DNA of 37,157 nt from DATHSY01 sp046729855 (GTDB lineage: Bacteria; Actinomycetota; UBA4738; HRBIN12): the NCBI GenBank assembly GCA_046729855.1, contig JBKPHM010000044.1:1-37157 (forward strand), in the 5' to 3' direction. Below, piece by piece: positions 17,401 through 24,187 of this stretch (its first letter is position 1; each line of letters opens with the position of its first letter). The position numbers and the translations under genes are program-made. The notes under the pieces were generated by a model. It was not told the origin of the DNA. It ran no database searches and saw only the letters and a list, made by a program, of their open reading frames with translations.

Positions 17401-17693
17401 GCCCACGCGTCGGTCTCGCTGACGCTGAAGCCGGCCGGAGGCAGCACATACACGTCCAGGAGGATTGTCGATAGGACAACGGAGACGAGCCCGGCCACGC
17501 GACGGCCGATCAGCGTGGCCAGCAGGACCATGAACGCGTACGGGAGCGACTCCAGCTTCAGCCCGGTCGCCTGGACGATCAGCGTCGCGAGCACCGGTCC
17601 GACGATCGCGATAGCCACACCCGCTACCGTTCGGAGCGGCGAGGGCTTCGTGAGGATGCGGAACTCGGACCAGTCGGCCTGGGTACGGCTCAC
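14454..17693 (-). CDS. Membrane-anchored multi-GAF PP2C/SpoIIE serine phosphatase
   Basis: The 1079-aa protein begins with a DUF4118 (KdpD-type) bundle of about four helices (20-115), continues through about four GAF-type sensor domains (roughly 130-830) joined by helical linkers, and ends in a SpoIIE phosphatase (about 860-1079). The metal-binding aspartates are intact: GGDFYDV, GDVCGKG, TDGLEDQ and DDAAVL. Such proteins dephosphorylate STAS anti-sigma antagonists in partner switching. GTG 17693 is chosen because GGGAGGAG lies just upstream and the extension to 17858 is Arg/Pro-rich without features. A STAS gene lies divergently 194 nt away, its likely substrate. Confidence 0.88.
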   Translation of the reverse strand: MSRTQADWSEFRILTKPSPLRTVAGVAIAIVGPVLATLIVQATGLKLESLPYAFMVLLATLIGRRVAGLVSVVLSTILLDVYVLPPAGFSVSETDAWALGSFAVVMLVTAQLIAWLDDVAARERAARTNMSLMVELGDALAEATDLDSTAVRAADLLVGRLADDVVIHLAEEDRIRTVAVASNDQRIRDVLPEKAPPPVGSRVGVAKVIATGEPEVYVFTDTGRARRAVERDEQFEALVASGATSIAVVPLSARARTLGAMTVARRPPRGSFTSGDVSLAEQIADRIALFADNRALVESERRTAGLNAVLQDLTASLSGAAMVDEVARTVMRQGGTAVGATSGVFCIRRDEDSVEVTESFGSEPSQIAGDGTFSLSAATPMAEVMRTTRPVILANLTERDVRYPALRNAGARVDHSLVCLPLVSRGRAVGGLALSFVPPRAFRSWEIRFFQAIAFQAAQALDRAQLYVGERVTRADAEANADRLERLLMVAYRLSRAWDRPGVAQAIVEGGVQAADAKAAALQVLDEAEGELVLEAYEGYPDDLARTFARIPLSAEFASTEAARTGRAVWISGPDDWKQLFPAGYRAMVESGQTPSATASLPLLVAGRRLGVVSLSFDADRGFSEEEKDFLLTFGGLCAQALQGALLLESREEARADAERARDRVAFLAEATRLLSSSLDYEATIRELGRLCVPDIADWVSVSVVEGQQVRQLVLTHRDPARVSAARELQSRFSFDAHAEHGVPHVIRTGESELYETIDDDFLKRVAPDPEALEALRSFKLTSAMVVPIAVHDRVLGAITLAYAESGRSYEVDDLALAESVGRRAAVAIDNARLFRDREEMSSALQRSLLPQRLPEIPGAKVAVRYIPFGEAHVVGGDFYDVFEAGNDSWGLLIGDVCGKGPEAASIVGIARHTVRGLAMLHSRPSGILHALNRAILDASPWDRFCTAAYVRLHHSGGTMRATVSLGGHLPPVLRRASGVIERVGEYGSLLGVLDDVELSDSVVDLGPGDVLVLYTDGLEDQGGPAPDLPDGDRIENLIRWAPADLGAEDLADVLVARLMDRGRTRDDAAVLVLRLTGP

Positions 17694-17887
17694 GGTGCTC
17701 CTCCCGGGCCGTGACGAGCACGACGGAGCGCCCGCACGGAGAACCGGCGCCGCGGAGGCACGCACACAGGGTATCGGGGCCCTGCCGGCGTGTCGAGGGA
17801 ACGCCCGGCTGGCTTTGGCTTCCCGAACCGCTTGCGGCGGATTACGCTTCACTCGCAACCCGGGGGCCGAGAGGGGGCGCGGGCAGC

Positions 17888-18190
17888 GTGCTCGACATCG
17901 AAGCGGCTGATGCCTCTGGCCGCAGGCTGCGCCTCCGGGGCGAGCTCGACCTGCTCACCGCTACCGACCTCATGCACCGCCTGGAGCCACTCTGCGGATC
18001 ATCCGGGGACATCGTGCTGGAGTGCGACGAGCTCACGTTCGTGGACAGCCAAGGGATCCGCACGTTCCTGCAGGCGGCGCGGGCGCTGGCCGATGGGAGC
18101 TTCGTGATCGCGCGGCCGAGCCGGGAGGTCCGCAAGCTGTTCGACATCGTCCGGATCCAGGACTTCCCGAACATCGTCGTGCGCGACTGA
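17888..18190 (+). CDS. STAS-domain anti-sigma factor antagonist
   Basis: The 100-aa single STAS domain has LRLRGELDLLTA near its start and the phosphorylation loop FVDSQGIRTFL, with S54 as the expected phospho-site. Unphosphorylated antagonists bind anti-sigma kinases and release sigma factors. No anti-sigma kinase (HATPase_c) gene is present in the window. GTG 17888 was chosen because the domain starts there and a GAGGGGG run lies about ten bases upstream; the open frame to 17711 overlaps the phosphatase start and looks non-coding. Confidence 0.85.
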   Translation: MLDIEAADASGRRLRLRGELDLLTATDLMHRLEPLCGSSGDIVLECDELTFVDSQGIRTFLQAARALADGSFVIARPSREVRKLFDIVRIQDFPNIVVRD

Positions 18191-18227
18191 GCGCGGACTC
18201 CCTGATCGAGAACGGGTCCCGAAGGGC

Positions 18228-19664
18228 CTAGAAGGCGGCGCCGCCGGCGGCCGCGCGGAGGCGCTTGGCGGTGGCCTCGCGGCCCAGCAGCTCGAGTGAC
18301 CCGGGGAGCGGCGGCGAGACGTTCGAGCCCGTGACTGCGGCGCGGATCGGCTGCCACCCCTTGGTCCGGTTGAGGCCCGCGTCGGTCGCGACGTCGTCGA
18401 GCGCCTCGTGGATCGCCTCCTCGGTCCAGCGGTCGACGCGCTCGAGACGGTGCGCCGCCGCGGAGAGATACTCCTCGGGAGCCGACGCGATCAGCTGGGC
18501 CGCCTTGTCGTTCGGTGTGATGTCGTCGGTGAACAGGAACCGCAGGAGCTCGACCGACTCGGTGAGCCGTTTCATCCGTTCCTTCACGAGTGGCATCGCG
18601 CGGCGCAGCACTTGAAGGTCCGGCAGCACGCCCGCCTCGCTGAGGAAGTGCAGGCAGCGCGCGGCGAGGTCGTCGTCGTCGAGCTGCTGGATGTAGTGGT
18701 TGTTCATCCACTCGAGCTTCTGCATGTCGAAGGCTGCCGGGTTGCTCGAGACGCGGTTCAGATCGAATGAGGTGATCAGCTCGTCCCTCGACAGGAACGT
18801 CGTCTTCTCATCCTTCGACCAGCCGAGCAGTGCCAGGTAGTTCATCAGCGCCTCGGGCAGGAACCCCTGCTCTCGGAAGGATTCGATCGACGTCGAGCCG
18901 TGACGCTTCGACAGCGGCCGGCCGTCGGGGCCGTTCACCTGCGGGACGTGCGCGTACCGCGGTGGCGTGCCCCCGAGCGCCTCGATCACGCGCGCGTTTC
19001 GTGGCGCCGCGGTGAGCAGATCGTCGCCGCGGACGACGTGCGTGATGCCCATCAACATGTCGTCGACGGCGACGGCCAGCAGGAACGTCGGCGTGCCGTC
19101 AGACCGCAGCAACACGAAGTCCTGCAGCGAGCCGGGCCGCCAGCGGACATCTCCCTTCACGAGGTCCCCCACGACCTGCTCGCCGTCGGGCATCCGGAAC
19201 CTGATCGCCGCGACGCGCTCCTTCTCCTCGAACGCTGCTCGTTCCTCGGGCGTAAGGTTCCGGCACCGTCCGTCGTAGCCTGGCGTCCGCCCCTCGGCGA
19301 GCGCCCGTTGACGCCGCTCCTCGAGCTCCTCGGGCGTGCAGTAACAGGGGTACGCGTCGCCCTGCGAGAGCAGCCGGGCGACCTGCTCCCGGTAGACGAG
19401 CGATCGCTGCGACTGGCGGTAGGGCTGGTGCGGGCCGCCGACGTCCGGTCCCTCCTCCCACTCGATCCCGAGCCACCGCAGCGACTCGATCACCCCGTGG
19501 ACGGCCTCCTCTGTGACGCGGCTGGCGTCCGTGTCCTCGACCCGCAAGATGAACACGCCGCCGTTGTGCCGCGCCCATAGCCAGCTGAACAGCCCGGTCC
19601 GTACGTTGCCGACGTGCAGCGACCCGCTCGGTGCGGGGGCGAACCGTGTTCGGACCTCGGTCAC
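18228..19664 (-). CDS. gltX: Glutamyl-tRNA synthetase
   Basis: The 478-aa class Ib synthetase charges tRNA-Glu. The HIGH-type motif is APSGSLHVGN (11-20) and the KMSKS-type motif is LSKRHG (251-256). A partial zinc motif CYC...C (C107, C109, C134) lies in the connecting region. Length is normal for the family. It starts at GTG 19664, overlapping the stop of the FAH gene by four bases, so its translation depends partly on a catabolic-type gene. It may charge tRNA-Gln as well (non-discriminating type), which sequence reading here cannot settle. Confidence 0.95.
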   Translation of the reverse strand: MTEVRTRFAPAPSGSLHVGNVRTGLFSWLWARHNGGVFILRVEDTDASRVTEEAVHGVIESLRWLGIEWEEGPDVGGPHQPYRQSQRSLVYREQVARLLSQGDAYPCYCTPEELEERRQRALAEGRTPGYDGRCRNLTPEERAAFEEKERVAAIRFRMPDGEQVVGDLVKGDVRWRPGSLQDFVLLRSDGTPTFLLAVAVDDMLMGITHVVRGDDLLTAAPRNARVIEALGGTPPRYAHVPQVNGPDGRPLSKRHGSTSIESFREQGFLPEALMNYLALLGWSKDEKTTFLSRDELITSFDLNRVSSNPAAFDMQKLEWMNNHYIQQLDDDDLAARCLHFLSEAGVLPDLQVLRRAMPLVKERMKRLTESVELLRFLFTDDITPNDKAAQLIASAPEEYLSAAAHRLERVDRWTEEAIHEALDDVATDAGLNRTKGWQPIRAAVTGSNVSPPLPGSLELLGREATAKRLRAAAGGAAF

Positions 19665-20428
19665 CCGGCCCCCTCCGCGACGTTCGTCAGCACGCCGATG
19701 CCGTCGACCTCGACCTCGACCCGGTCTCCAGGCTCTAGCTTGCCGACGCCCTCGGGGGTCCCCGTCATGATCACGTCGCCCGGGAGCAACGTCATGAACG
19801 TCGTCACGAACTCGACGATCGTTCCCACGCCGAACACCATGTCGGCCGTCGTGGCGAACTGTCGCGTCTCACCGTTCACCCGTGTCTCGAGCCGCACATC
19901 GTTCGGGTCGAGCTCGGTCTCGATCCAAGGGCCCAGCGGACACGAGCCGTCGAAGCCCTTCGCGCGCGTCCACTGCCCGTCCTTGTCCTGGAGGTCTCGG
20001 AGGGTCACGTCGTTGCCGCACGTGTAGCCGAGGACGTACAGGAAGGCGTCCTCGGTCCTGACGCGCCGCGCAAGCCGACCGATCACGACGGCGAGCTCGC
20101 CCTCGTAGTCGACGCGCCGGCTGATCGACAGCAGTGAGATCGGGTCGCCCGGCCCGATCACGCTCGTCGACGGCTTGAGGAACGTCAGCGGCTCTTCGGG
20201 CACCTCTCCGCCGAACTCCGCCGCGTGCGCCGCGTAGTTCCTTCCGAGGCACACGACCTTCGAGGGCAGGACCGGCGCGAGCAAGCGCACGTCGTCGAGC
20301 GGGACCTCCTCCCCCGTGGGGACCGGGTCCTCGAAGAAGGTCCCCCGGAGCACGCGCACGGTCTCGGAACCGGGCTCCACGGCCCCCGTGGCGATGCGAT
20401 CGGCGAAGCGGAAGCGGACCAGGCGCAC
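19661..20428 (-). CDS. Fumarylacetoacetate hydrolase (FAH) family protein
   Basis: The 255-aa enzyme carries the FAH metal site: ExE in DYEGELAVVIG and Asp in GNDVTLRDLQ, followed by WTRAKGFDGSCPLGP and the C-terminal LLPGDVIMTGTPEGVG. Members hydrolyse, hydrate or decarboxylate beta-keto acids such as fumarylpyruvate, oxaloacetate or 2-oxohept-3-enedioate. Start GTG 20428 has AGGG about eight bases upstream. It is nine bases downstream of the acetoacetate-decarboxylase-like gene and overlaps gltX, forming a three-gene unit. The substrate is unknown. Confidence 0.88.
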   Translation of the reverse strand: MRLVRFRFADRIATGAVEPGSETVRVLRGTFFEDPVPTGEEVPLDDVRLLAPVLPSKVVCLGRNYAAHAAEFGGEVPEEPLTFLKPSTSVIGPGDPISLLSISRRVDYEGELAVVIGRLARRVRTEDAFLYVLGYTCGNDVTLRDLQDKDGQWTRAKGFDGSCPLGPWIETELDPNDVRLETRVNGETRQFATTADMVFGVGTIVEFVTTFMTLLPGDVIMTGTPEGVGKLEPGDRVEVEVDGIGVLTNVAEGAG

Positions 20429-20437
20429 GGACAGACC

Positions 20438-21232
20438 CTACCGCCGGTCGAGCACCCAGCCCTGGCCCCACGTCACGCCGACGCTGCGGTAGTACGCGCC
20501 GATCATCTCTCGCGGCGCGATCCGCGTGAGCTCCTCCACGGGTGAGTCGTAGAACGAGACCTGGGCGTCGCCGCGCCAGATCTCCGAGCCCTCCCAGTCA
20601 TAGCTCTTCATCGTGACGAGCTCGTCGAGCGCGCGCGTGAACGGATCCTCGATCGACGGGAACAACCGGTGGTGCAGCATCGGAAGCGCGTTCACGAACC
20701 CGTTCTTCTCCGACGGGCCGGTGATTGTGAACCGCGCATCCACGATCCGCCGCTCCATGACGGACACGCTCGCGCCGAACCGCCCGCCCGGCTCGAGCCG
20801 CGGTCCCGCCTTGCCGAACCGGACGGGCCTCGTGATCCAGATCGAGCCGAGCTTCTTCGGGTAGCCCTGGTGCCACCCTCGGACGAGCGCGAAGTCCTTG
20901 TCGACCCAGATGTACACGCAGCGCGAGTACAGCTCGTCGCGGTACGAGCACCGGACGACGACGAACGCCTCCTTGTACTGCGATCGGACGGGATCCTCGA
21001 GCTCCTCGAACGAATCGCTGCAGGACTGCCAGTCCGCGAAGATCAACGCGACCGCGCCCGGGTCCTCCGGCGCGGTCTCGAGCGGCTCGGGTAACAGCTC
21101 GGCGACCGCCGCCGGATCGGTCCTGAACTCGATCGTGAGGAGGTCACCCGAGTAGTGCCACGGGGGTGGCGGCAGGATCGAGGCGCGTCCCTCGGGCGAC
21201 AGCGGCGGCATGAAGCCCTTCGGCTCGCCCAT
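20438..21232 (-). CDS. Acetoacetate decarboxylase family protein
   Basis: The product of about 264 aa has the acetoacetate decarboxylase (ADC) beta-cone fold signature. The paired lysines in GYPKKLGSIWITR match the Schiff-base region of ADC, and WVDKDFALVRGWHQG precedes it. ADC-like proteins also act as aldolase-dehydratases or decarboxylases on other keto acids. An ATG at 21241, three codons earlier, is possible; neither start has a clear Shine-Dalgarno. The gene heads a unit with an FAH gene and gltX, and is divergent from a second FAH gene. Confidence 0.82.
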   Translation of the reverse strand: MGEPKGFMPPLSPEGRASILPPPPWHYSGDLLTIEFRTDPAAVAELLPEPLETAPEDPGAVALIFADWQSCSDSFEELEDPVRSQYKEAFVVVRCSYRDELYSRCVYIWVDKDFALVRGWHQGYPKKLGSIWITRPVRFGKAGPRLEPGGRFGASVSVMERRIVDARFTITGPSEKNGFVNALPMLHHRLFPSIEDPFTRALDELVTMKSYDWEGSEIWRGDAQVSFYDSPVEELTRIAPREMIGAYYRSVGVTWGQGWVLDRR

Positions 21233-21252
21233 GAGCCGCATACTAACGAGCG

Positions 21253-22101
21253 ATGGAGACCCGTCGGATCCTGATGGACGGCCTGCCGACGACGGTCGTC
21301 GTCGTCGAGGCCCGCTTCGGCGTCGCGACCGACACGCGCCGGATCCCCCTGACCGAAGCGCAGCACCTCTCCCCGTGTCGCCCGACGAAGATCATCTGCA
21401 TCCACCTGAACTACGAGAGCCGGGTGAAGGAGTTCCAGGCCACGCTTCCGCCCGCGCCGACGTACTTCCACAAGCCGATCAGCGCCCTGAACCATCACGG
21501 CGGCGACGTCGTCCGGCCTCCTGGGTGCAGGTACCTCAACTACGAGGGCGAGATCGCGATCGTGATCGGGACGCAGTGCCGCAACGCGTCACGCGACGAG
21601 GCCGCCGAGTACATCGCCGGCTACACAATCGCGAACGACCTCGGCCTGCACGACTTCCGCGACACCGATGCCGGCTCGATGCTGCGCGTGAAGGGCTCGG
21701 ACACCCTCTGTCCGATCGGACCGGGTCTGGTCGACGACTGGGACTTCCATGGCAAACGCATCCGGACGCTCGTTAACGGCGACGTCCGCCAGGATGGCAC
21801 GACCGACGAGATGGTCTGGGACATGCACTACCTCGTGGCGGACCTCGCGCGGACGATCACGCTCGAGCCCGGCGACGTGATCCTGTCCGGCACGCCCGCC
21901 AACTCGAGACCCGTCGAACCCGGCGACGTCGTGGAGGTCGAGGTCGAGGACCTCGGCACGCTCACGAACACGATCGTAGAGGGCGGTGTGCCGATCCGCG
22001 ACGACGTCGGCGCGCAACCGAGCGAGTCCGAGGAGGTCGTCTCCACGGCCATGGGCGGGGACTGGGAGTTCCGCGGCATCCGCCCGCCCCACAAGCCCTA
22101 G
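21253..22101 (+). CDS. Second FAH-family hydrolase
   Basis: The 282-aa protein has the FAH metal site ExE in NYEGEIAIVIG, Asp in IANDLGLHDFRD, and LEPGDVILSGTPANS near the end. It differs from the FAH protein at 19661-20428 by an N-terminal extension and a longer acidic C-terminal tail (VGAQPSESEEVVSTAMGG). HpcE/HpaG-like hydratase-decarboxylase activity on meta-cleavage products is a possible role. It starts at ATG 21253, divergent from the ADC-like gene with only 20 nt between starts, so the two promoters must lie inside each other's 5' regions. Confidence 0.87.
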   Translation: METRRILMDGLPTTVVVVEARFGVATDTRRIPLTEAQHLSPCRPTKIICIHLNYESRVKEFQATLPPAPTYFHKPISALNHHGGDVVRPPGCRYLNYEGEIAIVIGTQCRNASRDEAAEYIAGYTIANDLGLHDFRDTDAGSMLRVKGSDTLCPIGPGLVDDWDFHGKRIRTLVNGDVRQDGTTDEMVWDMHYLVADLARTITLEPGDVILSGTPANSRPVEPGDVVEVEVEDLGTLTNTIVEGGVPIRDDVGAQPSESEEVVSTAMGGDWEFRGIRPPHKP

Positions 22102-22707
22102 TCGCGCTCGTCGATGCGAAGCAGCGCTTGACCCGGGTGCCGACGAGACCGTGAACGTCCCGTAGGACATCGGCGGTCGCCGGCTGGGCCGCCAGGTCGC
22201 TCGGTCGAGCCAGTAGACGTAGTGCCGGTAGCCCGCCCGCATCGTCTCCCGCCAGGTCGTGAAGCCGAGCTTCTCGGCGACGCGCCACGACTGCCGGTTC
22301 TCGGGACGGATCAGCGAGATCAAGTGGTCGACGTCGAGGTTCGCGAAACACCAGTCGCGGCACGCGGCGCCGCCCTCGGTCGCGATCCCCTGGCCCCAGC
22401 GGTCGCGCCGCACGTGCCAGCCGAGCTCGACGTGCGGCTCCTCCTCGACGAGCTGGATCGTCGGGCCGCAGTCACCGACGAAGTCTCCACTCGCGCGCTC
22501 CTCGATCGCGAGCAGGCCGAAGCCGTTCTGCTCGTAGCTATCCAGCGCGCGCTGGATCCACGCGACAACGCCCTCCCTGTCGAACGGCGCCGGGTACCAC
22601 CTCATCGCCTCGGCGTCGCCTAGGACCTCGAGCAGACCGTCGACGTCGCCGGGCGTGAGCGGCCGCAGTCGCAGCCGCTCCGTCTCCAGCAGCAGTCCGA
22701 ACGCCAT
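21589..22707 (-). CDS. GNAT acetyltransferase (RimJ/RimL type) with an abnormal antisense 3' extension
   Basis: Residues 1-170 form a GNAT domain of the RimJ/RimL type: LETERLRLRPLTPGD at the start, the acetyl-CoA loop RRDRWGQGIATEGG, and RVAEKLGF. It would acetylate an amine, perhaps a ribosomal protein or small molecule. Family members stop soon after a segment like YWLDRATW. Here the frame stays open for about 200 more codons, running antisense through the FAH gene to 21589. A +1 shift near 22190-22100 would instead end at TAG 22100-22098, sharing a CTAG with the FAH stop. The functional part is probably 22100-22707, and the stop is lost by mutation or error. Confidence 0.7.
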   Translation of the reverse strand: MAFGLLLETERLRLRPLTPGDVDGLLEVLGDAEAMRWYPAPFDREGVVAWIQRALDSYEQNGFGLLAIEERASGDFVGDCGPTIQLVEEEPHVELGWHVRRDRWGQGIATEGGAACRDWCFANLDVDHLISLIRPENRQSWRVAEKLGFTTWRETMRAGYRHYVYWLDRATWRPSRRPPMSYGTFTVSSAPGSSAASHRRARLGLVGRADAAELPVPAHGRGDDLLGLARLRADVVADRHTALYDRVRERAEVLDLDLHDVAGFDGSRVGGRAGQDHVAGLERDRPREVRHEVVHVPDHLVGRAILADVAVNERPDAFAMEVPVVDQTRSDRTEGVRALHAQHRAGIGVAEVVQAEVVRDCVAGDVLGGLVA

Positions 22708-22729
22708 GGGCGGCCTACGGTACCGCCGT

Positions 22730-22759
22730 TTTACCGAGCCTTCGGCGCGGGGCTATCCT
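22730..22759 (+). promoter_or_regulatory. Possible promoter of the glutamine-synthetase-like gene
   Basis: TTTACC (22730-22735) and TATCCT (22754-22759) match four bases each of the -35 and -10 consensus, with an 18-nt spacer. The start point would be near 22766, just before the palindrome at 22778. The match is modest. Confidence 0.25.
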
Positions 22760-22777
22760 GCCGCGCGAGACACGTCG

Positions 22778-22789
22778 TTCGGCACCGAA
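22778..22789. promoter_or_regulatory. Palindrome TTCGGCACCGAA upstream of the GS-like gene
   Basis: TTCGG and CCGAA are perfect inverted arms around CA. The longer string GTCGTTCGGCACC recurs with one mismatch directly before the P450 gene (25422-25434). It lies between the candidate promoter and the Shine-Dalgarno of the GS-like gene, so a repressor bound there would block transcription. Confidence 0.45.
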
Positions 22790-22801
22790 GGAGCGAACGG
22801 G

Positions 22802-24109
22802 ATGGACACCAACGGCAAGCGGCTCCGTCTGCTGTGGTCTGACCTGCACGGGATCGAACGCGGCAAGTACCTCTTCGGTGACTGGTCCGAGCGCGGGAAG
22901 GCGAACTTCTGCCTGTCGACGTTCCCGCTGACCTTCGACCGCGAGATCCTCAACATCCCGCGGATGTCGTTCGACGTCGGGTTGCCGGACCTCGAGGCCA
23001 GGCTCGACCCGTCGTCGTTGCGACCCGGCTGGGAGCCGAACACCGTCGTCGGCGTCGGCGACCTGTTCCACCGCAACGAGCCGGTGTGGGTCGACCCGCG
23101 TCATATCTTGCGGAAGGCCGTCGACGCCTGGCGCGAGAAGGGGCTCGAGCCGCAGATCGCGTTCGAGTTCGAGTTCTACCTGATGCGCCGCGACGCGAGC
23201 GGCCGCTGGGCCTCGATCGACACGCCCGCCTCGCGCGTGTACGGCACCGGCATGGCGGTCGACCCGGACGGCGTCGTCGCGGAGATCGTCGACACCGCCG
23301 CCGCGTGCGACCTCGACATCGAGGCGTGGTGCACGGAGTTCGACGACGCGCAGTTCGAGATCAACATCCGGTATCGAGACGCGATCGGCGCGACCGACGA
23401 CGCGTTCCTGTTCCGTGTCCTCGCGCACGAAGTGGCGGCGAGGCGCGGCCACCGCGCGACCTTCATGGGCCGCCCCTTCCCGGACCGCGGGGGCAACGGC
23501 CTGCACGTGAACGTCAGCTTCCGCGACCGGCACGGCAACAACGTGCTCTACGACGCGTCCCAGCCGGATGGACTCTCGACGCTGGCACGGAAGGCGATGG
23601 CCGGCATGCTCGCGCATCACGAGGGCACGGCGGCGCTGCTCGCCCCCACGGTGAACGCGTACAAACGCCTCCAGCCCGACATGATGAACGGCTACTGGGC
23701 CAACTGGGCGCACGACGACCGAACGGTCGCGATCCGGATCTCGCCCGACCGGGGACCGGCCACGCGGCTCGAGAACCGTGTGCCCGACGGGGCCGTCAAC
23801 CCGTACCTGGCCGCGGCCGTGGTGCTCCACACGGCACGGCTCGGCGTCGAGCAGGACCTGCCGTTGCCGGATCCCCAACCTGCCGGCGGTGACGTCGTAA
23901 CGCAGACGCACATTCCGGCGAATCTGAACGAGGCGCTGGACGTGCTCGAGACCGACAAGGAGGTCGGCGAGGCGCTCGGCGAGGAGTTCGTCCAGGCCTT
24001 CGTGATCCTCAAGCGCGCCGAATGGGACCGGTACATCGCCGCCGTTCCCGATCCGGCGGTCGCCGAACCGACCGATTGGGAGCTCGACTATTACATGCCG
24101 TTCTTCTAA
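22802..24109 (+). CDS. Glutamine synthetase-like amine ligase
   Basis: The 435-aa protein has the GS beta-grasp (LLWSDLHGIERGKY) and catalytic barrel: FEFEF (E122, E124), CTEFDDAQFEIN (E179, E186), GGNGLHVNVSF (H235) and RLENRVPDGAVNPYL (E324). In canonical GS the flap around E. coli Glu327 reads like YKRLVPGYEAP; here it reads YKRLQPDMMNGYW, with no Glu. This argues against simple ammonia-dependent glutamine synthesis and for a gamma-glutamyl-amine or related ligase (PuuA/GlnT class). ATG 22802 has GAAGGAG eight bases upstream. It leads a tandem set with an SDH-like enzyme and a P450. Confidence 0.85.
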   Translation: MDTNGKRLRLLWSDLHGIERGKYLFGDWSERGKANFCLSTFPLTFDREILNIPRMSFDVGLPDLEARLDPSSLRPGWEPNTVVGVGDLFHRNEPVWVDPRHILRKAVDAWREKGLEPQIAFEFEFYLMRRDASGRWASIDTPASRVYGTGMAVDPDGVVAEIVDTAAACDLDIEAWCTEFDDAQFEINIRYRDAIGATDDAFLFRVLAHEVAARRGHRATFMGRPFPDRGGNGLHVNVSFRDRHGNNVLYDASQPDGLSTLARKAMAGMLAHHEGTAALLAPTVNAYKRLQPDMMNGYWANWAHDDRTVAIRISPDRGPATRLENRVPDGAVNPYLAAAVVLHTARLGVEQDLPLPDPQPAGGDVVTQTHIPANLNEALDVLETDKEVGEALGEEFVQAFVILKRAEWDRYIAAVPDPAVAEPTDWELDYYMPFF

Positions 24110-24120
24110 GCCGTTGTTCT

Positions 24121-24135
24121 GGCCGCCGGACGGCC
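24121..24135 (+). terminator. Weak hairpin after the GS-like gene
   Basis: GGCCG and CGGCC can pair around CCGGA, 11 nt after the stop, followed by the mildly T-rich GTCTTCGT. The five-pair stem is weak and readthrough into the next gene is likely. Confidence 0.2.
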
Positions 24136-24187
24136 GTCTTCGTGCGGTTCGAGTAGGCTCCGCCACAACCTCACGGGGGGTGCCCGC

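Noticed and set aside
17711..17887. Upstream extension of the STAS frame
   Set aside because: It is rich in Arg/Pro/Gly, overlaps the phosphatase leader and lacks family features. The domain begins at the GTG at 17888.
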